DNA of 64,000 nt, from the NCBI RefSeq assembly GCF_004151235.1, contig NZ_JUIV01000002.1, positions 186,001 to 250,000 of the forward strand, read 5' to 3'. The position numbers and the translations under genes were made by a program. Below the pieces are notes generated by a model. The model made no database searches, was not told the origin of the DNA, and saw only the letters and a program-made list of their open reading frames with translations. Within the stretch, counting starts at the first letter, position 1. Each line of letters starts with the position of its first letter. Of the stretch, positions 52,801 to 62,472 are shown piece by piece. The stretch is from Flavobacterium anhuiense (lineage in GTDB: Bacteria > Bacteroidota > Bacteroidia > Flavobacteriales > Flavobacteriaceae).

Positions 52801-52897
52801 TATAATCAATTGATTGTGGAAAGCCGTATTTTTCTCGCTTTTAACAATTCGAAAAGTTTAAACAAAATGGAGATTGAGAGTCTGTAATTTTTTTTAT

Positions 52898-52911
52898 TGC
52901 AATAAATTACA
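52898..52911. promoter_or_regulatory. related dyad TGCAATAAATTACA
   Basis: The arms are TGCAAT and ATTACA, with one mismatch. It is about 300 bases upstream of the pectate lyase start. Confidence 0.45.
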
Positions 52912-53013
52912 TTTTAAATTTTGTAGGAAATGGATTCTTTTCGTGTTTTGAATAACAGATTATTCTTAGAAGTTTTGATATTTATAATCAAAAAAATTAA
53001 TTGGTTGAAATAA

Positions 53014-53047
53014 AAAAGCCTTTCTGATTTTACTCAAAAAGGCTTTT
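53014..53047 (-). terminator. terminator of the Bax-inhibitor-like gene
   Basis: The stem AAAAGCCTTT (53014-53023) pairs with AAAGGCTTTT (53038-53047) around 14 bases and, on the minus strand, is followed by a T-run. It lies 21 bases after the stop at 53068. Confidence 0.8.
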
Positions 53048-53067
53048 GGATTATTTAAAACAGACTG

Positions 53068-53838
53068 TTAGTCTTTACTCGAAAGTTTTGATAAAAGTCT
53101 TAAGAATTCGATATACAACCAAACCAATGTAATCATTAATCCCATTGCTCCGTACCATTCCATAAACTTTGGCATTTTTTCTCTTGCACCTTTTTCAATT
53201 AAATCAAAATCCAAGAAAAGGTTAAGAGCAGCAATGATGATAACAAAAACACTAATACCAATGCTCATCATAGAATTTCCGTAGTGAACAGGAGTCCAGT
53301 TTGTAAACATAGAGACAGCCCAAGAAATTAAATAATAAGTTGCAATTGCCAACGTTGCAGCAACAACAACAGATTTGAATTGTTCTGTAACTTTTACAAT
53401 TCTAAATTTATACAAACCAAGGCAAACTAAGAAAGTAACCAGAGTTGCACCAACTGCATTGATTACAATTCCAGGAAATTTTAATTCAAATATGGCAGAA
53501 ATACCTCCTATAAATAATCCTTCAAATAATGCATATCCTGGAGCTAGGTAAGGAGATAGCTGTGGTTTGAACGAAGAAACTAATACTAAAATGAAACCAA
53601 CAATTGCTCCTCCAATTGTAGGTAGCATCGGGTTCATTCCGTTAAAAGTCATCCACCATGTTACCATAGCGGCACCGCATAAAATAAGGAATAAGATTGC
53701 TGTTTTGTTGATTGTTCCAGACACCGTCATTTCTTGATTGTAATCAATAATCTGAGCTTGGTGTACTTCTGTTCTAGGTTCAGCATTTGATGAAAAACGC
53801 TTACTGTTTAAAAATGGATTTTTTGAATTAAAGTTCAT
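53068..53838 (-). CDS. Bax inhibitor-1 / YccA-family membrane protein
   Basis: This 256-residue inner-membrane protein has a hydrophilic N-terminus of about 45 residues followed by seven hydrophobic helices. The YccA/BI-1 signature appears as PGYALFEGLFIGGISAIFE (about 118-136) and LIEKGAREKMPKFMEWYGAMGLMITLVWLYIEFLRLL at the end. Family members are implicated in calcium leak and membrane protein quality control. It is transcribed alone from a full promoter at 53862-53890. Confidence 0.9.
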   Translation of the reverse strand: MNFNSKNPFLNSKRFSSNAEPRTEVHQAQIIDYNQEMTVSGTINKTAILFLILCGAAMVTWWMTFNGMNPMLPTIGGAIVGFILVLVSSFKPQLSPYLAPGYALFEGLFIGGISAIFELKFPGIVINAVGATLVTFLVCLGLYKFRIVKVTEQFKSVVVAATLAIATYYLISWAVSMFTNWTPVHYGNSMMSIGISVFVIIIAALNLFLDFDLIEKGAREKMPKFMEWYGAMGLMITLVWLYIEFLRLLSKLSSKD

Positions 53839-53861
53839 ATTTTAATACATTTAATTGAACT

Positions 53862-53890
53862 CAAATATATGGAGATTTTTTGAAGTGCAA
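53862..53890 (-). promoter_or_regulatory. promoter of the Bax-inhibitor-like gene (TTG-N18-TATATTTG)
   Basis: The minus strand shows TTG (53888-53890), 18 bases, then TATATTTG (53862-53869), a full match to the Flavobacterium promoter pattern 23 bases from the start codon. Confidence 0.65.
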
Positions 53891-53944
53891 TCTTAGGAAA
53901 GATTTTTTTAACATGAATTTCTGTTCTTTATTTAGGGTATAAAA

Positions 53945-53975
53945 AAAATCCATTAAATAAATTTTAATGGATTTT
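53945..53975 (-). terminator. terminator of the nuo operon
   Basis: A 12-bp stem (53945-53956 with 53964-53975) and a 7-base loop are followed on the minus strand by a run of T. It lies 26 bases after the nuoN stop codon. Confidence 0.85.
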
Positions 53976-54001
53976 CGAATATTTTAATTATTGAAATGAT
54001 C

Positions 54002-55393
54002 TTATTTCAATAAGTCTAAAACTAATGATGGAAATAAACCTAATGCAATGTTTAAAACAATTGATACTACAGCTGTAGCATAAATAAGGAATGGTTTTCC
54101 TGTTCTTTCTTGATTAGGTTCTTTAGAATACATTGCGATGATCAGTTTGAAATAATATCCAACACTAATGATTGAGTTGATCACAGCAACAATTACTAAA
54201 CCAATATATCCTGCTTGAATAGTTTGGTTGAATAAGAATAGTTTAGCAAAGAATCCAGAGAAAATAGGAATTCCGGCCATTGATAATAGCGAAGCTGTAA
54301 GAACAGCAGCCAATAGCGGATTTGTTTTTCCTAAACCGTGGAAGTTTGTAATATCTTCATTGTCATGATCTCTGCAAACATATAAGATTACACTGAAAGC
54401 AGCGATTCCTGCCAATGCATAAGCAGCAGTATAATATAGTAGAACTCCAGCAGAAGCAGAAACAGTCAATAATGTCATTAACATGAAACCTGCATGAGAA
54501 ATTCCTGAGAAAGCAAGCATACGTTTTACGTTTACTTGTCTTAATGCCATAATATTACCCACAGACATTGAAGCAATAGAGATGATAACTACAATAACTT
54601 CAAACGTATGTAAAAGATCTTGGTTTTCTAAAGAAGAAATCACGTTCATTCCAGAAATCAACTTAAATAAAGTTGCAATAGCTACTACTTTTGCTAAAGT
54701 ACTCATTAAAGCTGTTGTTAGAGCTGGAGAACCTTCGTACACGTCTGGAGCCCAGAAGTGGAAAGGAACAGCTGCAACTTTAAATAACATTCCGATAATC
54801 ATTAAAATTAAACCAATAGGAAACCAGATTGGTAATTCTGCAGATAAAGCGCTTTCGTGAATTTCACTGATATCAAAAGTTCCCATTGCTCCGTAAATCA
54901 AACAGATTCCGAATAAGATAATTCCAGAAGCAAAAGACCCCATTAAGAAATATTTCATACCTGCTTCGTTACTCTTTATATTCAAACGATCGCTAGCAGC
55001 TAAAACATATAATGCAATAGACAAGATTTCGATTCCTAAGAAGAACATGGCTAAGTTTCCAAAAGAAACCATCGCTACAGCTCCAGCTAGTAAGAAAACT
55101 TTAATAGCAACATAATCAGAAATCTTCGTTGGATGATTTTGGTAAAAATTATGACTTAATGCTACAAGGAAAATAGTCAAAACGATAAACAATGATGAAA
55201 AAGCTGTAGAAAACTTACTCACTGCTATCATGTTGTTGTAATAACTTTGTTCTGCTCCAAATTCACAGTAATTAAGTGCCAATACGCCTAATAAACCCAA
55301 AATGGTAATAGGAACGATCGCCTTTCTTAAATTAAGAATTTCAAACAATAGGCAGAAAATACCCAATCCTGTTATAGCTATTAATGTATTCAT
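54002..55393 (-). CDS. nuoN: NADH-quinone oxidoreductase subunit N
   Basis: This 463-residue antiporter-like membrane subunit of respiratory complex I helps pump protons. It has about 14 hydrophobic helices, with the conserved lysine-bearing helix region PFHFWAPDVYEGSPALTTALMSTLAKV (about 220-245) and VNVKRMLAFSGISHAGFML. It is the last gene of the nuo operon, 66 bases after nuoM; the gap holds a small hairpin (TTAGGATTT / AAATCCTAA). Confidence 0.95.
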   Translation of the reverse strand: MNTLIAITGLGIFCLLFEILNLRKAIVPITILGLLGVLALNYCEFGAEQSYYNNMIAVSKFSTAFSSLFIVLTIFLVALSHNFYQNHPTKISDYVAIKVFLLAGAVAMVSFGNLAMFFLGIEILSIALYVLAASDRLNIKSNEAGMKYFLMGSFASGIILFGICLIYGAMGTFDISEIHESALSAELPIWFPIGLILMIIGMLFKVAAVPFHFWAPDVYEGSPALTTALMSTLAKVVAIATLFKLISGMNVISSLENQDLLHTFEVIVVIISIASMSVGNIMALRQVNVKRMLAFSGISHAGFMLMTLLTVSASAGVLLYYTAAYALAGIAAFSVILYVCRDHDNEDITNFHGLGKTNPLLAAVLTASLLSMAGIPIFSGFFAKLFLFNQTIQAGYIGLVIVAVINSIISVGYYFKLIIAMYSKEPNQERTGKPFLIYATAVVSIVLNIALGLFPSLVLDLLK

Positions 55394-55459
55394 TTTTATC
55401 TTTTTGATTTAGGATTTCAATTTTAAGCTTAAATCCTAATTTATTTTTTGTTTAAAATA

Positions 55460-56899
55460 TTAGTTCTTATTGATAACTCGTAAAATGTTTTCCAAGCTTG
55501 GTGTAATCAAATCTGTGATTGGTTTTGGATAGAAACCAAAGAATAATAAAACTGCAATGATTACAGCAAATGAAATTCCTTCGTTTAGTGTAACATCTGC
55601 AAAAGCTTTAGAATTAGTTTCTCCTAACATTACATGCTGGAACATTCTTAACATATAGTAAGCACCTAGAATAATAGTAGTACCGCCAAGAATAGCAAAC
55701 CAGATATTGATTTGAGATAAACTGTATAATACTGTAAACTCTCCAACGAAGTTAAATGTACTTGGTAATGCAACAGAAGCTAATACTAAGATTAAAAACA
55801 TCGATGTGAATTTTGGAGATTGAGCACGGATTCCGCCCATTTCGCCAATTTCTCTAGTTTCGTATCTTCTGAAAATTACTTCAGCAGCAAAGAACAATCC
55901 CACTACAACAAAACCGTGAGCGATCATTTGCATAACTGACCCTCTAAAACCATCAAGCGTTAAAGTATAAGATCCAGCAGCAATTAATCCAACGTGAGCA
56001 AGAGAAGAATAAGCTAATAATTTCTTTAAATCTTTTTGTCTCAATGCAACGATTGATCCGTAGATTACACCTGCAATTCCTAAAGCAATAAAAATATGCA
56101 TGTATTCTTTAGCTGCGATTGGTGCAAGTGGCAATTGCCAGCGAAGTACACTGTACAATCCCATTTTTAGCATGATACCAGATAAAAGCATTGTTCCAAC
56201 TGTTGGTGCTTTTTGGTATACATTTGCTTGCCAAGTGTGGAAAGGAATAATTGGAATTTTAATAGCATAAGCTAAGAAGAAAGCCAAGAAGATCCAGAAT
56301 TGCTCACAAGCAGATAATTCTAATTTGTATAAATCTTCGATTAAGAAAGAACCCGCTTTTGTGTATAAGTAAATAAAAGCAGTCAACATGAATAACGAAC
56401 CTGCAAGTGTGTAAATAAAGAATTTAACCACTGCTTTTCTGCGCTCTTCAGCGTCACCATTACCCCAAATCAAAGCAATAAAGTAGATTGGAATAAGTGC
56501 TAACTCCCAGAAAATGTAGTATAAAAGACCGTCAGCTGCTAAGAAAGTTCCCGCCATGGCAAAAGCCATAAACAAGATTAATCCATAAAAGCCTTTTGCA
56601 TTTTTATATTCATTTCCAAAAGAAGAAAATATAATAATCGGAGTTAAAGCTACGGTTAATAAAACCATTGCAAGTCCAAGTCCGTCACCATTTAAAGCGA
56701 ATGAAATTTTAGGCTGATTGATCCAGCTGTTGATTACGCTGATATTTTCGCCAGCATTATAATTATTCAATAATACAATTGAACATCCTAAAGCTGCTAA
56801 ACTAAATAATAAAGCAACTTTTGAAGCTAGTTTGTCACCAGAAAAATAAGTGGCAAATGCACCAATTAAAAGTATAATTAATATAGTAGAAACGTTCAT
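55460..56899 (-). CDS. nuoM: NADH-quinone oxidoreductase subunit M
   Basis: This 479-residue antiporter-like proton-pumping subunit shows IPFHTWQANVYQKAPTVGTMLLSGIMLKMGLY (about 220-250) and the LKKLLAYSSLAHVG motif of the Mrp/NuoLMN family. Helix TM5 glutamate is present in YIFWELALIPIYF. It starts 10 bases after the nuoL stop. Confidence 0.95.
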   Translation of the reverse strand: MNVSTILIILLIGAFATYFSGDKLASKVALLFSLAALGCSIVLLNNYNAGENISVINSWINQPKISFALNGDGLGLAMVLLTVALTPIIIFSSFGNEYKNAKGFYGLILFMAFAMAGTFLAADGLLYYIFWELALIPIYFIALIWGNGDAEERRKAVVKFFIYTLAGSLFMLTAFIYLYTKAGSFLIEDLYKLELSACEQFWIFLAFFLAYAIKIPIIPFHTWQANVYQKAPTVGTMLLSGIMLKMGLYSVLRWQLPLAPIAAKEYMHIFIALGIAGVIYGSIVALRQKDLKKLLAYSSLAHVGLIAAGSYTLTLDGFRGSVMQMIAHGFVVVGLFFAAEVIFRRYETREIGEMGGIRAQSPKFTSMFLILVLASVALPSTFNFVGEFTVLYSLSQINIWFAILGGTTIILGAYYMLRMFQHVMLGETNSKAFADVTLNEGISFAVIIAVLLFFGFYPKPITDLITPSLENILRVINKN

Positions 56900-56909
56900 A
56901 GTAATAATA

Positions 56910-58793
56910 TTATTGAGCTAAAAATATATAGGAAACAATTGCACAAAGTCCTAAAACAAAAACAAATAGATATAATCCTATACTTCCGGTTTGTAATTTT
57001 TTTCCTTGGAAAGCAATTTCGTTTGCTATTTTACCTAATCCAAAAACAAGAGCAGATAATCCTGTCTCGATATAGTCTCTAAAGAATTTAGATAAACTAT
57101 TAATTGGCTGAACAAATACTGCATCGTAAACTTCGTCTACATAATATTTGTTATATAAAACTTTGCTTAAACCAGTAATGTTTTCATCAGATTCTGGAAC
57201 ATTATCTTGTTTAAAGTATTTTACGTAAGCGATTAAAATTCCTAGTAATCCACCTAAAACTGCAACACCCATCAAAGTGTATTCAGTTGTGCCTAAGTGG
57301 TGTTCTTCTCCAGCTACTTTTGTGAAAAGAGGAGCAAGGTATCCATTTAACCAGCTGTTTCCAGGTAAACTGATCAATCCTCCAAAAGTCGCCAAAATAG
57401 CTAAGATGATAAGTGGAATAGTAATTAATGAACCACTTTCGTGTAAATGATGTTTTTGTTCTTCTGTTCCTCTAAATTCTTTGAAGAAAGTCAAGAACAT
57501 TAAACGGAACATATAAAAAGCTGTCATGATTGAAGCAACTGATCCAACAACGTATAATGGAATACTGTGGTGGAAAGCTGTCAATAAAATTTCGTCTTTA
57601 GAAAAGAATCCTGAGAAAAATGGAACTCCTGAAATTGCTAATGAAGAAATTAACATTGTCCAGAAAGTGATTGGCATTGCTTTACGCAAACCTCCCATGT
57701 TACGCATATCTTGCTCTCCGTGTAATCCGTGAATTACAGATCCAGATCCTAAGAATAAACAAGCTTTAAAGAAAGCGTGAGTGATTACGTGAAAAACAGC
57801 TACTTCATAAGCTCCAAATCCTAATGCTAAAAACATTAAACCCAATTGTGAAACTGTAGAGTAAGCCAATACTTTTTTGATATCGTTTTGAACTAATCCA
57901 ATTGTAGCAGCAACTAGTGAAGTGATTGCTCCAATAATTGCAATTACAGATTGAACATCTGTTGCAAGATCAAAAACAAAGTTTAATCTTGTTACCATAA
58001 AGATACCTGCAGTAACCATCGTAGCTGCGTGGATTAAAGCAGAAACTGGAGTTGGTCCAGCCATCGCATCAGGTAACCAAGTGTATAACGGAATTTGAGC
58101 AGATTTACCGCAAGCTCCAATAAACAAACATAAAGCTGCTAAAGAAAGTAATGGTAAATTTAAGTTAGTAGCTCCAGCAATTGCAGTTTGTAAAGTCGCA
58201 TAATCTAATGTTGAGAACATTGAACCAATAATGAACATTCCGATTAATAAACCTAAATCTCCAATTCTGTTCATGATGAAAGCTTTTTTCGCCGCATCAT
58301 TGTAATCTTGGTTTTTATGCCAGAATCCAATTAATAAGTAAGAACAAAGTCCAACACCTTCCCATCCGATGAAAAGAACTAATAAGTTGCTTCCAATTAC
58401 AAGCGTAATCATGAAGAATACGAATAGATTTAAATAGGCAAAAAACTTATGCATATTTTCATCATCGTGCATGTAACTGATAGAGTATAAGTGAATCAAA
58501 GAACCAATTCCCGTTACGAAAAGTAACCAAAGAACAGATAATTGATCTAATAAAAATCCAAGATTGATTTTTAAGTTGCTAATTTGAATCCAATCAAATA
58601 AAGTAACCTGAATTCCTTTTCCAGTTGAAGTTATTTGATTAAAAAGTAAAAGAGAAACTACAAAAGAAATTGCTACGGCAATAGTTCCGATTGCACCAGA
58701 AACTGTTTTTCCTAAGCTTTTTCCAAAAAAGACATTTACTAGAAAACCTAGTAAAGGAGTTAAAACTAAAATTAAAGCTAAATTGGTATCCAT
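56910..58793 (-). CDS. nuoL: NADH-quinone oxidoreductase subunit L
   Basis: This 627-residue antiporter-like subunit has the long lateral helix at its C-terminus. Landmarks are FIGWEGVGLCSYLLIGFW (TM5 Glu), PLYTWLPDAMAGPTPVSALIHAATMVTAGIF and DIKKVLAYSTVSQLGLMF. It is normal in length and lies six bases after nuoK. Confidence 0.96.
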   Translation of the reverse strand: MDTNLALILVLTPLLGFLVNVFFGKSLGKTVSGAIGTIAVAISFVVSLLLFNQITSTGKGIQVTLFDWIQISNLKINLGFLLDQLSVLWLLFVTGIGSLIHLYSISYMHDDENMHKFFAYLNLFVFFMITLVIGSNLLVLFIGWEGVGLCSYLLIGFWHKNQDYNDAAKKAFIMNRIGDLGLLIGMFIIGSMFSTLDYATLQTAIAGATNLNLPLLSLAALCLFIGACGKSAQIPLYTWLPDAMAGPTPVSALIHAATMVTAGIFMVTRLNFVFDLATDVQSVIAIIGAITSLVAATIGLVQNDIKKVLAYSTVSQLGLMFLALGFGAYEVAVFHVITHAFFKACLFLGSGSVIHGLHGEQDMRNMGGLRKAMPITFWTMLISSLAISGVPFFSGFFSKDEILLTAFHHSIPLYVVGSVASIMTAFYMFRLMFLTFFKEFRGTEEQKHHLHESGSLITIPLIILAILATFGGLISLPGNSWLNGYLAPLFTKVAGEEHHLGTTEYTLMGVAVLGGLLGILIAYVKYFKQDNVPESDENITGLSKVLYNKYYVDEVYDAVFVQPINSLSKFFRDYIETGLSALVFGLGKIANEIAFQGKKLQTGSIGLYLFVFVLGLCAIVSYIFLAQ

Positions 58794-58799
58794 TTCTGA

Positions 58800-59120
58800 T
58801 TATCCTTTTAAATTTTTTAAATTATCGATACTGATTGATCCGATATTTCTAAAGATAGAAACTAAAATGGCCAATCCTACCGCAACTTCGGCTGCAGCAA
58901 CCGCCATCGAGAAGAACACAAAAACTTGTCCTTGCGCATCTTGATGATAAGTTGAAAAAGCAACAAATAAAAGGTTTACCGCATTCAACATAATTTCGAT
59001 AGACATGAAAACGATAATAGCATTTCGTCTGTACAATACACCAAAAATACCAATACAGAAAAGTACAACACTCAAAAAGATGTAGTTTTCAATACCTATT
59101 TGATTTAATATATTACCCAT
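58800..59120 (-). CDS. nuoK: NADH-quinone oxidoreductase subunit K
   Basis: This 106-residue small membrane subunit has three helices and carries the conserved glutamates in [18 protein letters not shown] and [12 protein letters not shown], part of the proton channel. Its first base overlaps the last base of the nuoJ stop codon, so translation is coupled. Confidence 0.95.
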   Translation of the reverse strand: MGNILNQIGIENYIFLSVVLFCIGIFGVLYRRNAIIVFMSIEIMLNAVNLLFVAFSTYHQDAQGQVFVFFSMAVAAAEVAVGLAILVSIFRNIGSISIDNLKNLKG

Positions 59121-59659
59121 TATTTATTTAATTTTTCTTTTTTAGACAATAGAACTGTTCCAATCATAGCAACCAAAAGTAAGATCGAAGCAAATTCAAA
59201 AGGAACCATATACTCGTCCAATAGGATTTTACCTAAAACTTTAATTGATTGGAAATCTTCTCCAGTAGAATCGTATTCACCAACAATTGGTTTCGAATTA
59301 ATAAAGATTGCAATTAAAACAATCAATATTAAACAGAAAGACACAATAGCGCCTAAACGTGTAATTCTAGGACGGTGAACTTCTCGCTGTTCGTTCAGGT
59401 TCATCAACATGATCGTAAACAGGAACAGAATCATAATAGCTCCGGAGTAGACTATTATATGTACAACAGCTAAGAACTGAGAATTTAATAGTAAATAATG
59501 ACCAGCAATAGAAAAGAAACAGATCACTAAGTAAATAGCCGAGTGAATCGGGTTTCTACTGAAAATAGTCAAGAAAGCAGTAATAACGGTAATAAACGCT
59601 AAAAAGCAAAAGATAACTTGAATAGTTGTTGCGTGTGCAAAATCAGGAATATGTATCAT
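59120..59659 (-). CDS. nuoJ: NADH-quinone oxidoreductase subunit J
   Basis: This 179-residue membrane subunit has five helices. The conserved [20 protein letters not shown] and [24 protein letters not shown] are visible. It starts directly after nuoI, with no intergenic base, and overlaps nuoK by one base. Confidence 0.94.
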   Translation of the reverse strand: MIHIPDFAHATTIQVIFCFLAFITVITAFLTIFSRNPIHSAIYLVICFFSIAGHYLLLNSQFLAVVHIIVYSGAIMILFLFTIMLMNLNEQREVHRPRITRLGAIVSFCLILIVLIAIFINSKPIVGEYDSTGEDFQSIKVLGKILLDEYMVPFEFASILLLVAMIGTVLLSKKEKLNK

Positions 59660-60205
59660 TTAGTTCGCGTTTTTAAGTTGAGCATTTTTCAAAGCCATTT
59701 CTAAAGGCATTACTAATTTATCTTTCCCGAAAATGAAATCTTCTCTATTGTAGTTAGCAGGAACCAATACTTTAGATTCTGTTAAGTAAATAGCGTCTTT
59801 TGGACAAGCTTCTTCACATAAACCACAGAAAATACAACGAAGCATATTGATTTCGTAGATTTCTGCATATTTCTCTTCTCTATATAAGTGTTTTTCATCA
59901 GGCTTACGTTCTGCAGCTTTCATAGTGATCGCTTCAGCAGGGCATGATAATGCACACAATCCGCAAGCAGTACAGTTTTCACGGCCTTGCTCATCGCGTT
60001 TCAACATGTGCTGACCACGGTAAACTGGACTCATTTCACGAACCTGTTCTGGGTAATGAATGGTAACTTTTTTTCTGAAAAGGTGTTTTACCGTAATAAA
60101 TAAACCTTTTACAATCGCCACAAGATACAATCGTTCAACAAAAGACATCTCCTTATTTGAGACCACCTTTTTTCTACCCGATAATGATATAGTTTCTATT
60201 GACAT
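59660..60205 (-). CDS. nuoI: NADH-quinone oxidoreductase subunit I
   Basis: This 181-residue ferredoxin-like subunit carries two 4Fe-4S clusters at the junction with the membrane arm. The motifs are CTACGLCALSCP (Cys78, 81, 84, 88) and CIFCGLCEEACP (Cys124, 127, 130, 134). The order of clusters and length are normal. It follows nuoH after 87 bases with no recognised site. Confidence 0.95.
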   Translation of the reverse strand: MSIETISLSGRKKVVSNKEMSFVERLYLVAIVKGLFITVKHLFRKKVTIHYPEQVREMSPVYRGQHMLKRDEQGRENCTACGLCALSCPAEAITMKAAERKPDEKHLYREEKYAEIYEINMLRCIFCGLCEEACPKDAIYLTESKVLVPANYNREDFIFGKDKLVMPLEMALKNAQLKNAN

Positions 60206-60292
60206 TTTTACTATTATAGTTTATGATTTACAATTTGATATCAATCAAATTCAAAATCTATTTTGTTTTTTATTTGAAGCTTGTTACGGTTC

Positions 60293-61345
60293 TTAGAATC
60301 CTAAAATTGCTGCAATATCGTGTCTTAAAATAACAACGCCCGTAATCATGATATTAATAATCGAAAGCGGAATTAAAATTCTCCAGCCTAAGTTCATTAA
60401 TTGGTCATATCTAAATCTTGGAATAGTCCAACGTACCCACATGTAGAAGAATATGAAGAAACATATTTTTATAAATAATGCTCCAATTCCTAATAGGTTA
60501 GCTGCATTTACACCTACATTTTCTACCATCCACTGCATTCCTGGGTAGTTGTATCCACCGAAGAACAAAACAGAAATAATAGTAGAAGAGATAAACATAC
60601 TTGCATATTCAGCAAATAAATAGAATCCCATTTTCATTGATGAATATTCTGTATGGTAACCTCCAATTAACTCGTTTTCACATTCTGCTAAGTCAAATGG
60701 AGTTCTGTTTGTTTCTGCAAACGAACAGATTAAGAAAATTAAGAATGATAACGGCTGATAAAAAACATTCCAGTTCATTCCTTGCTGCTGTAATGAGATT
60801 TCTTTTAAACTCATTGTTCCAGTCATCATCAATAAAGCAATAATTGATAATCCCATTGCAATTTCGTAAGAAACCATTTGAGAAGCTGCACGTATAGCTC
60901 CCATCAAAGAGAATTTGTTGTTAGAAGCCCATCCACCAATCATGATGCCGTAAACTCCAACAGAAAGAACTCCGAAAATGTATAATAAAGCAATATTTAC
61001 GTCGGTAGCTTGAAGAATAATGTCTCTTCCAAAAAGATGCAAACGATCTCCCCACGGAATTACAGCACTTGTCATCAAGGCTGTACTCATCGCAATTGCA
61101 GGTCCAACTACGAATAAAAATCTATTTGGCGTATTTGGGAAAAACTCTTCTTTAGAGAATAATTTCATACCATCTGCAAGCGGCTGTAATAAACCTCCCC
61201 ATCCAGCACGGTTTGGTCCAACGCGGTCTTGCAAGAAAGCAGCAACTTTACGTTCTGCCCAAGTAGAATACATTGCCATAATCATTGTTACCGCAAAAAC
61301 GACAACAATAACAACACTCTTTTCTATAATAAATGCACTTTCCAT
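60293..61345 (-). CDS. nuoH: NADH-quinone oxidoreductase subunit H
   Basis: This 350-residue membrane subunit forms much of the quinone chamber. Conserved stretches are AFLQDRVGPNRAGWGGLLQPLADGMKLFSKE, SNNKFSLMGAIRAASQMVSYE and FAETNRTPFDLAECENELIGGYHTEYSSMKMG. It starts three bases after the nuoG stop. Confidence 0.96.
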   Translation of the reverse strand: MESAFIIEKSVVIVVVFAVTMIMAMYSTWAERKVAAFLQDRVGPNRAGWGGLLQPLADGMKLFSKEEFFPNTPNRFLFVVGPAIAMSTALMTSAVIPWGDRLHLFGRDIILQATDVNIALLYIFGVLSVGVYGIMIGGWASNNKFSLMGAIRAASQMVSYEIAMGLSIIALLMMTGTMSLKEISLQQQGMNWNVFYQPLSFLIFLICSFAETNRTPFDLAECENELIGGYHTEYSSMKMGFYLFAEYASMFISSTIISVLFFGGYNYPGMQWMVENVGVNAANLLGIGALFIKICFFIFFYMWVRWTIPRFRYDQLMNLGWRILIPLSIINIMITGVVILRHDIAAILGF

Positions 61346-61348
61346 TTC

Positions 61349-62380
61349 TTATTGTTTTTGGTCTTTATCAGTTAATGGAATTGCTGCCATACTAATTTTT
61401 TTACGGTCAATGTCTCTACCTAAAAGAATGTTCTTTTCTGTATCGATGGTAACTTTCTCTAATTTTTGAGTGTAGTTGTTTTGGTTGATTACAGAGTCTT
61501 TTTCAAATTCTCTTGGTCCTTCAATTACCCAGTCATTTACATCTTTGTGGTCAAAACGGCAGCTGTTGCAAATGAATTCTTCAACTTCATGGTACTCGTC
61601 TTTACGACCAGTTACACGCTGAATTTCTCCACCAAACATCCAAACTGTAGTTTTACCGCAACATCCTGGAGTTGTACACTCTCTGTGCGCATTATAAGGT
61701 TTGTTAAACCAAACTCTTGATTTAAAACGGAAAGTTTTGTCTGTTAAAGCTCCAACTGGGCAAACGTCAATCATGTTTCCAGAAAACTCATTGTCGATTG
61801 CTTTAGAAATACCAGTTGAAATATTAGCGTGATCACCACGGTCTAATACTCCGTGAACTCTGTTGTCTGTCAATTGATCTGCAACTTGTACACATCTCTG
61901 GCATAAAATACAACGGTTCATGTGAAGTTGAATATTTGGACCAATATCTTCCGGTTCAAATGTTCTTTTTTCTTCAATGTAGCGTGATTTCGGATTTCCG
62001 TGCTCAAAACTTAAATTCTGTAAATCACATTCTCCAGCCTGGTCACAAATAGGACAGTCTAATGGGTGATTGATTAATAAAAATTCTGTTACAGATTTAC
62101 GAGCCTCAGTTACTCTTGCAGACGACTTGCTGTTTACTTCCATACCATCCATACATCCTGTTACACAAGATGCCATTAATTTTGGCATTGGTCGTGGGTC
62201 AGCTTCACTACCTTTAGAAACTTCAACTAAACAACAACGACATTTACCGCCGCTGCCTTTTAATTTTGAGTAATAGCACATGGCTGGCGGCACCAAATCT
62301 CCACCAATCATACGTGCAGCCTGCAGGATCGTTGTTCCTGGTTCTACGTCTATACTTTGACCGTCTATGGTTACTTTCAT
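61349..62380 (-). CDS. nuoG: NADH-quinone oxidoreductase subunit G, short form
   Basis: NuoG relays electrons through Fe-S clusters from NuoF. This 343-residue form has the N-terminal 2Fe-2S ferredoxin domain (Cys35, Cys47/49/50 and Cys72 in the CYYSKLKGSGGKCRCC and SCVTGC region) and the His-Cys 4Fe-4S site (LINHPLDCPICDQAGECDLQN). The next site (HMNRCILCQRCVQV) and the last cysteine block (ECTTPGCCGK to FICNSCRFDHKDVNDW) are also present. It stops where the large molybdopterin-oxidoreductase-like domain (some 500 residues) would begin. Short NuoG is usual in Flavobacteria, so this is not a fresh truncation. Confidence 0.93.
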   Translation of the reverse strand: MKVTIDGQSIDVEPGTTILQAARMIGGDLVPPAMCYYSKLKGSGGKCRCCLVEVSKGSEADPRPMPKLMASCVTGCMDGMEVNSKSSARVTEARKSVTEFLLINHPLDCPICDQAGECDLQNLSFEHGNPKSRYIEEKRTFEPEDIGPNIQLHMNRCILCQRCVQVADQLTDNRVHGVLDRGDHANISTGISKAIDNEFSGNMIDVCPVGALTDKTFRFKSRVWFNKPYNAHRECTTPGCCGKTTVWMFGGEIQRVTGRKDEYHEVEEFICNSCRFDHKDVNDWVIEGPREFEKDSVINQNNYTQKLEKVTIDTEKNILLGRDIDRKKISMAAIPLTDKDQKQ

Positions 62381-62472
62381 CTCTTTATGATTTGAATGTT
62401 GAAAGTCGGAATATTGAAAAGAATTGCTGTCCTTTTTAACATTATGAACTTTATAACTTTCTGCTTTTTATA

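Larger units (their letters stand above)
52599..53067. other. long regulatory region upstream of the pectate lyase
   Basis: These 469 bases hold four TGTAAT-N2-ATTACA-type dyads (52666-52679, 52768-52781, 52787-52800, 52898-52911) and the terminator of the next gene (53014-53047). No exact TAnnTTTG box was found facing the lyase. No coding frame is credible here. Confidence 0.7.

Noticed and set aside
61020..61469. 149-codon plus-strand frame across the nuoH/nuoG junction
   Set aside because: It is antisense to two certain genes and shows no family features.
61349..62380. NuoG as a recent truncation or pseudogene
   Set aside because: All Fe-S cysteine blocks are intact, nuoH follows after three bases, and short NuoG is the usual form in Flavobacteria.
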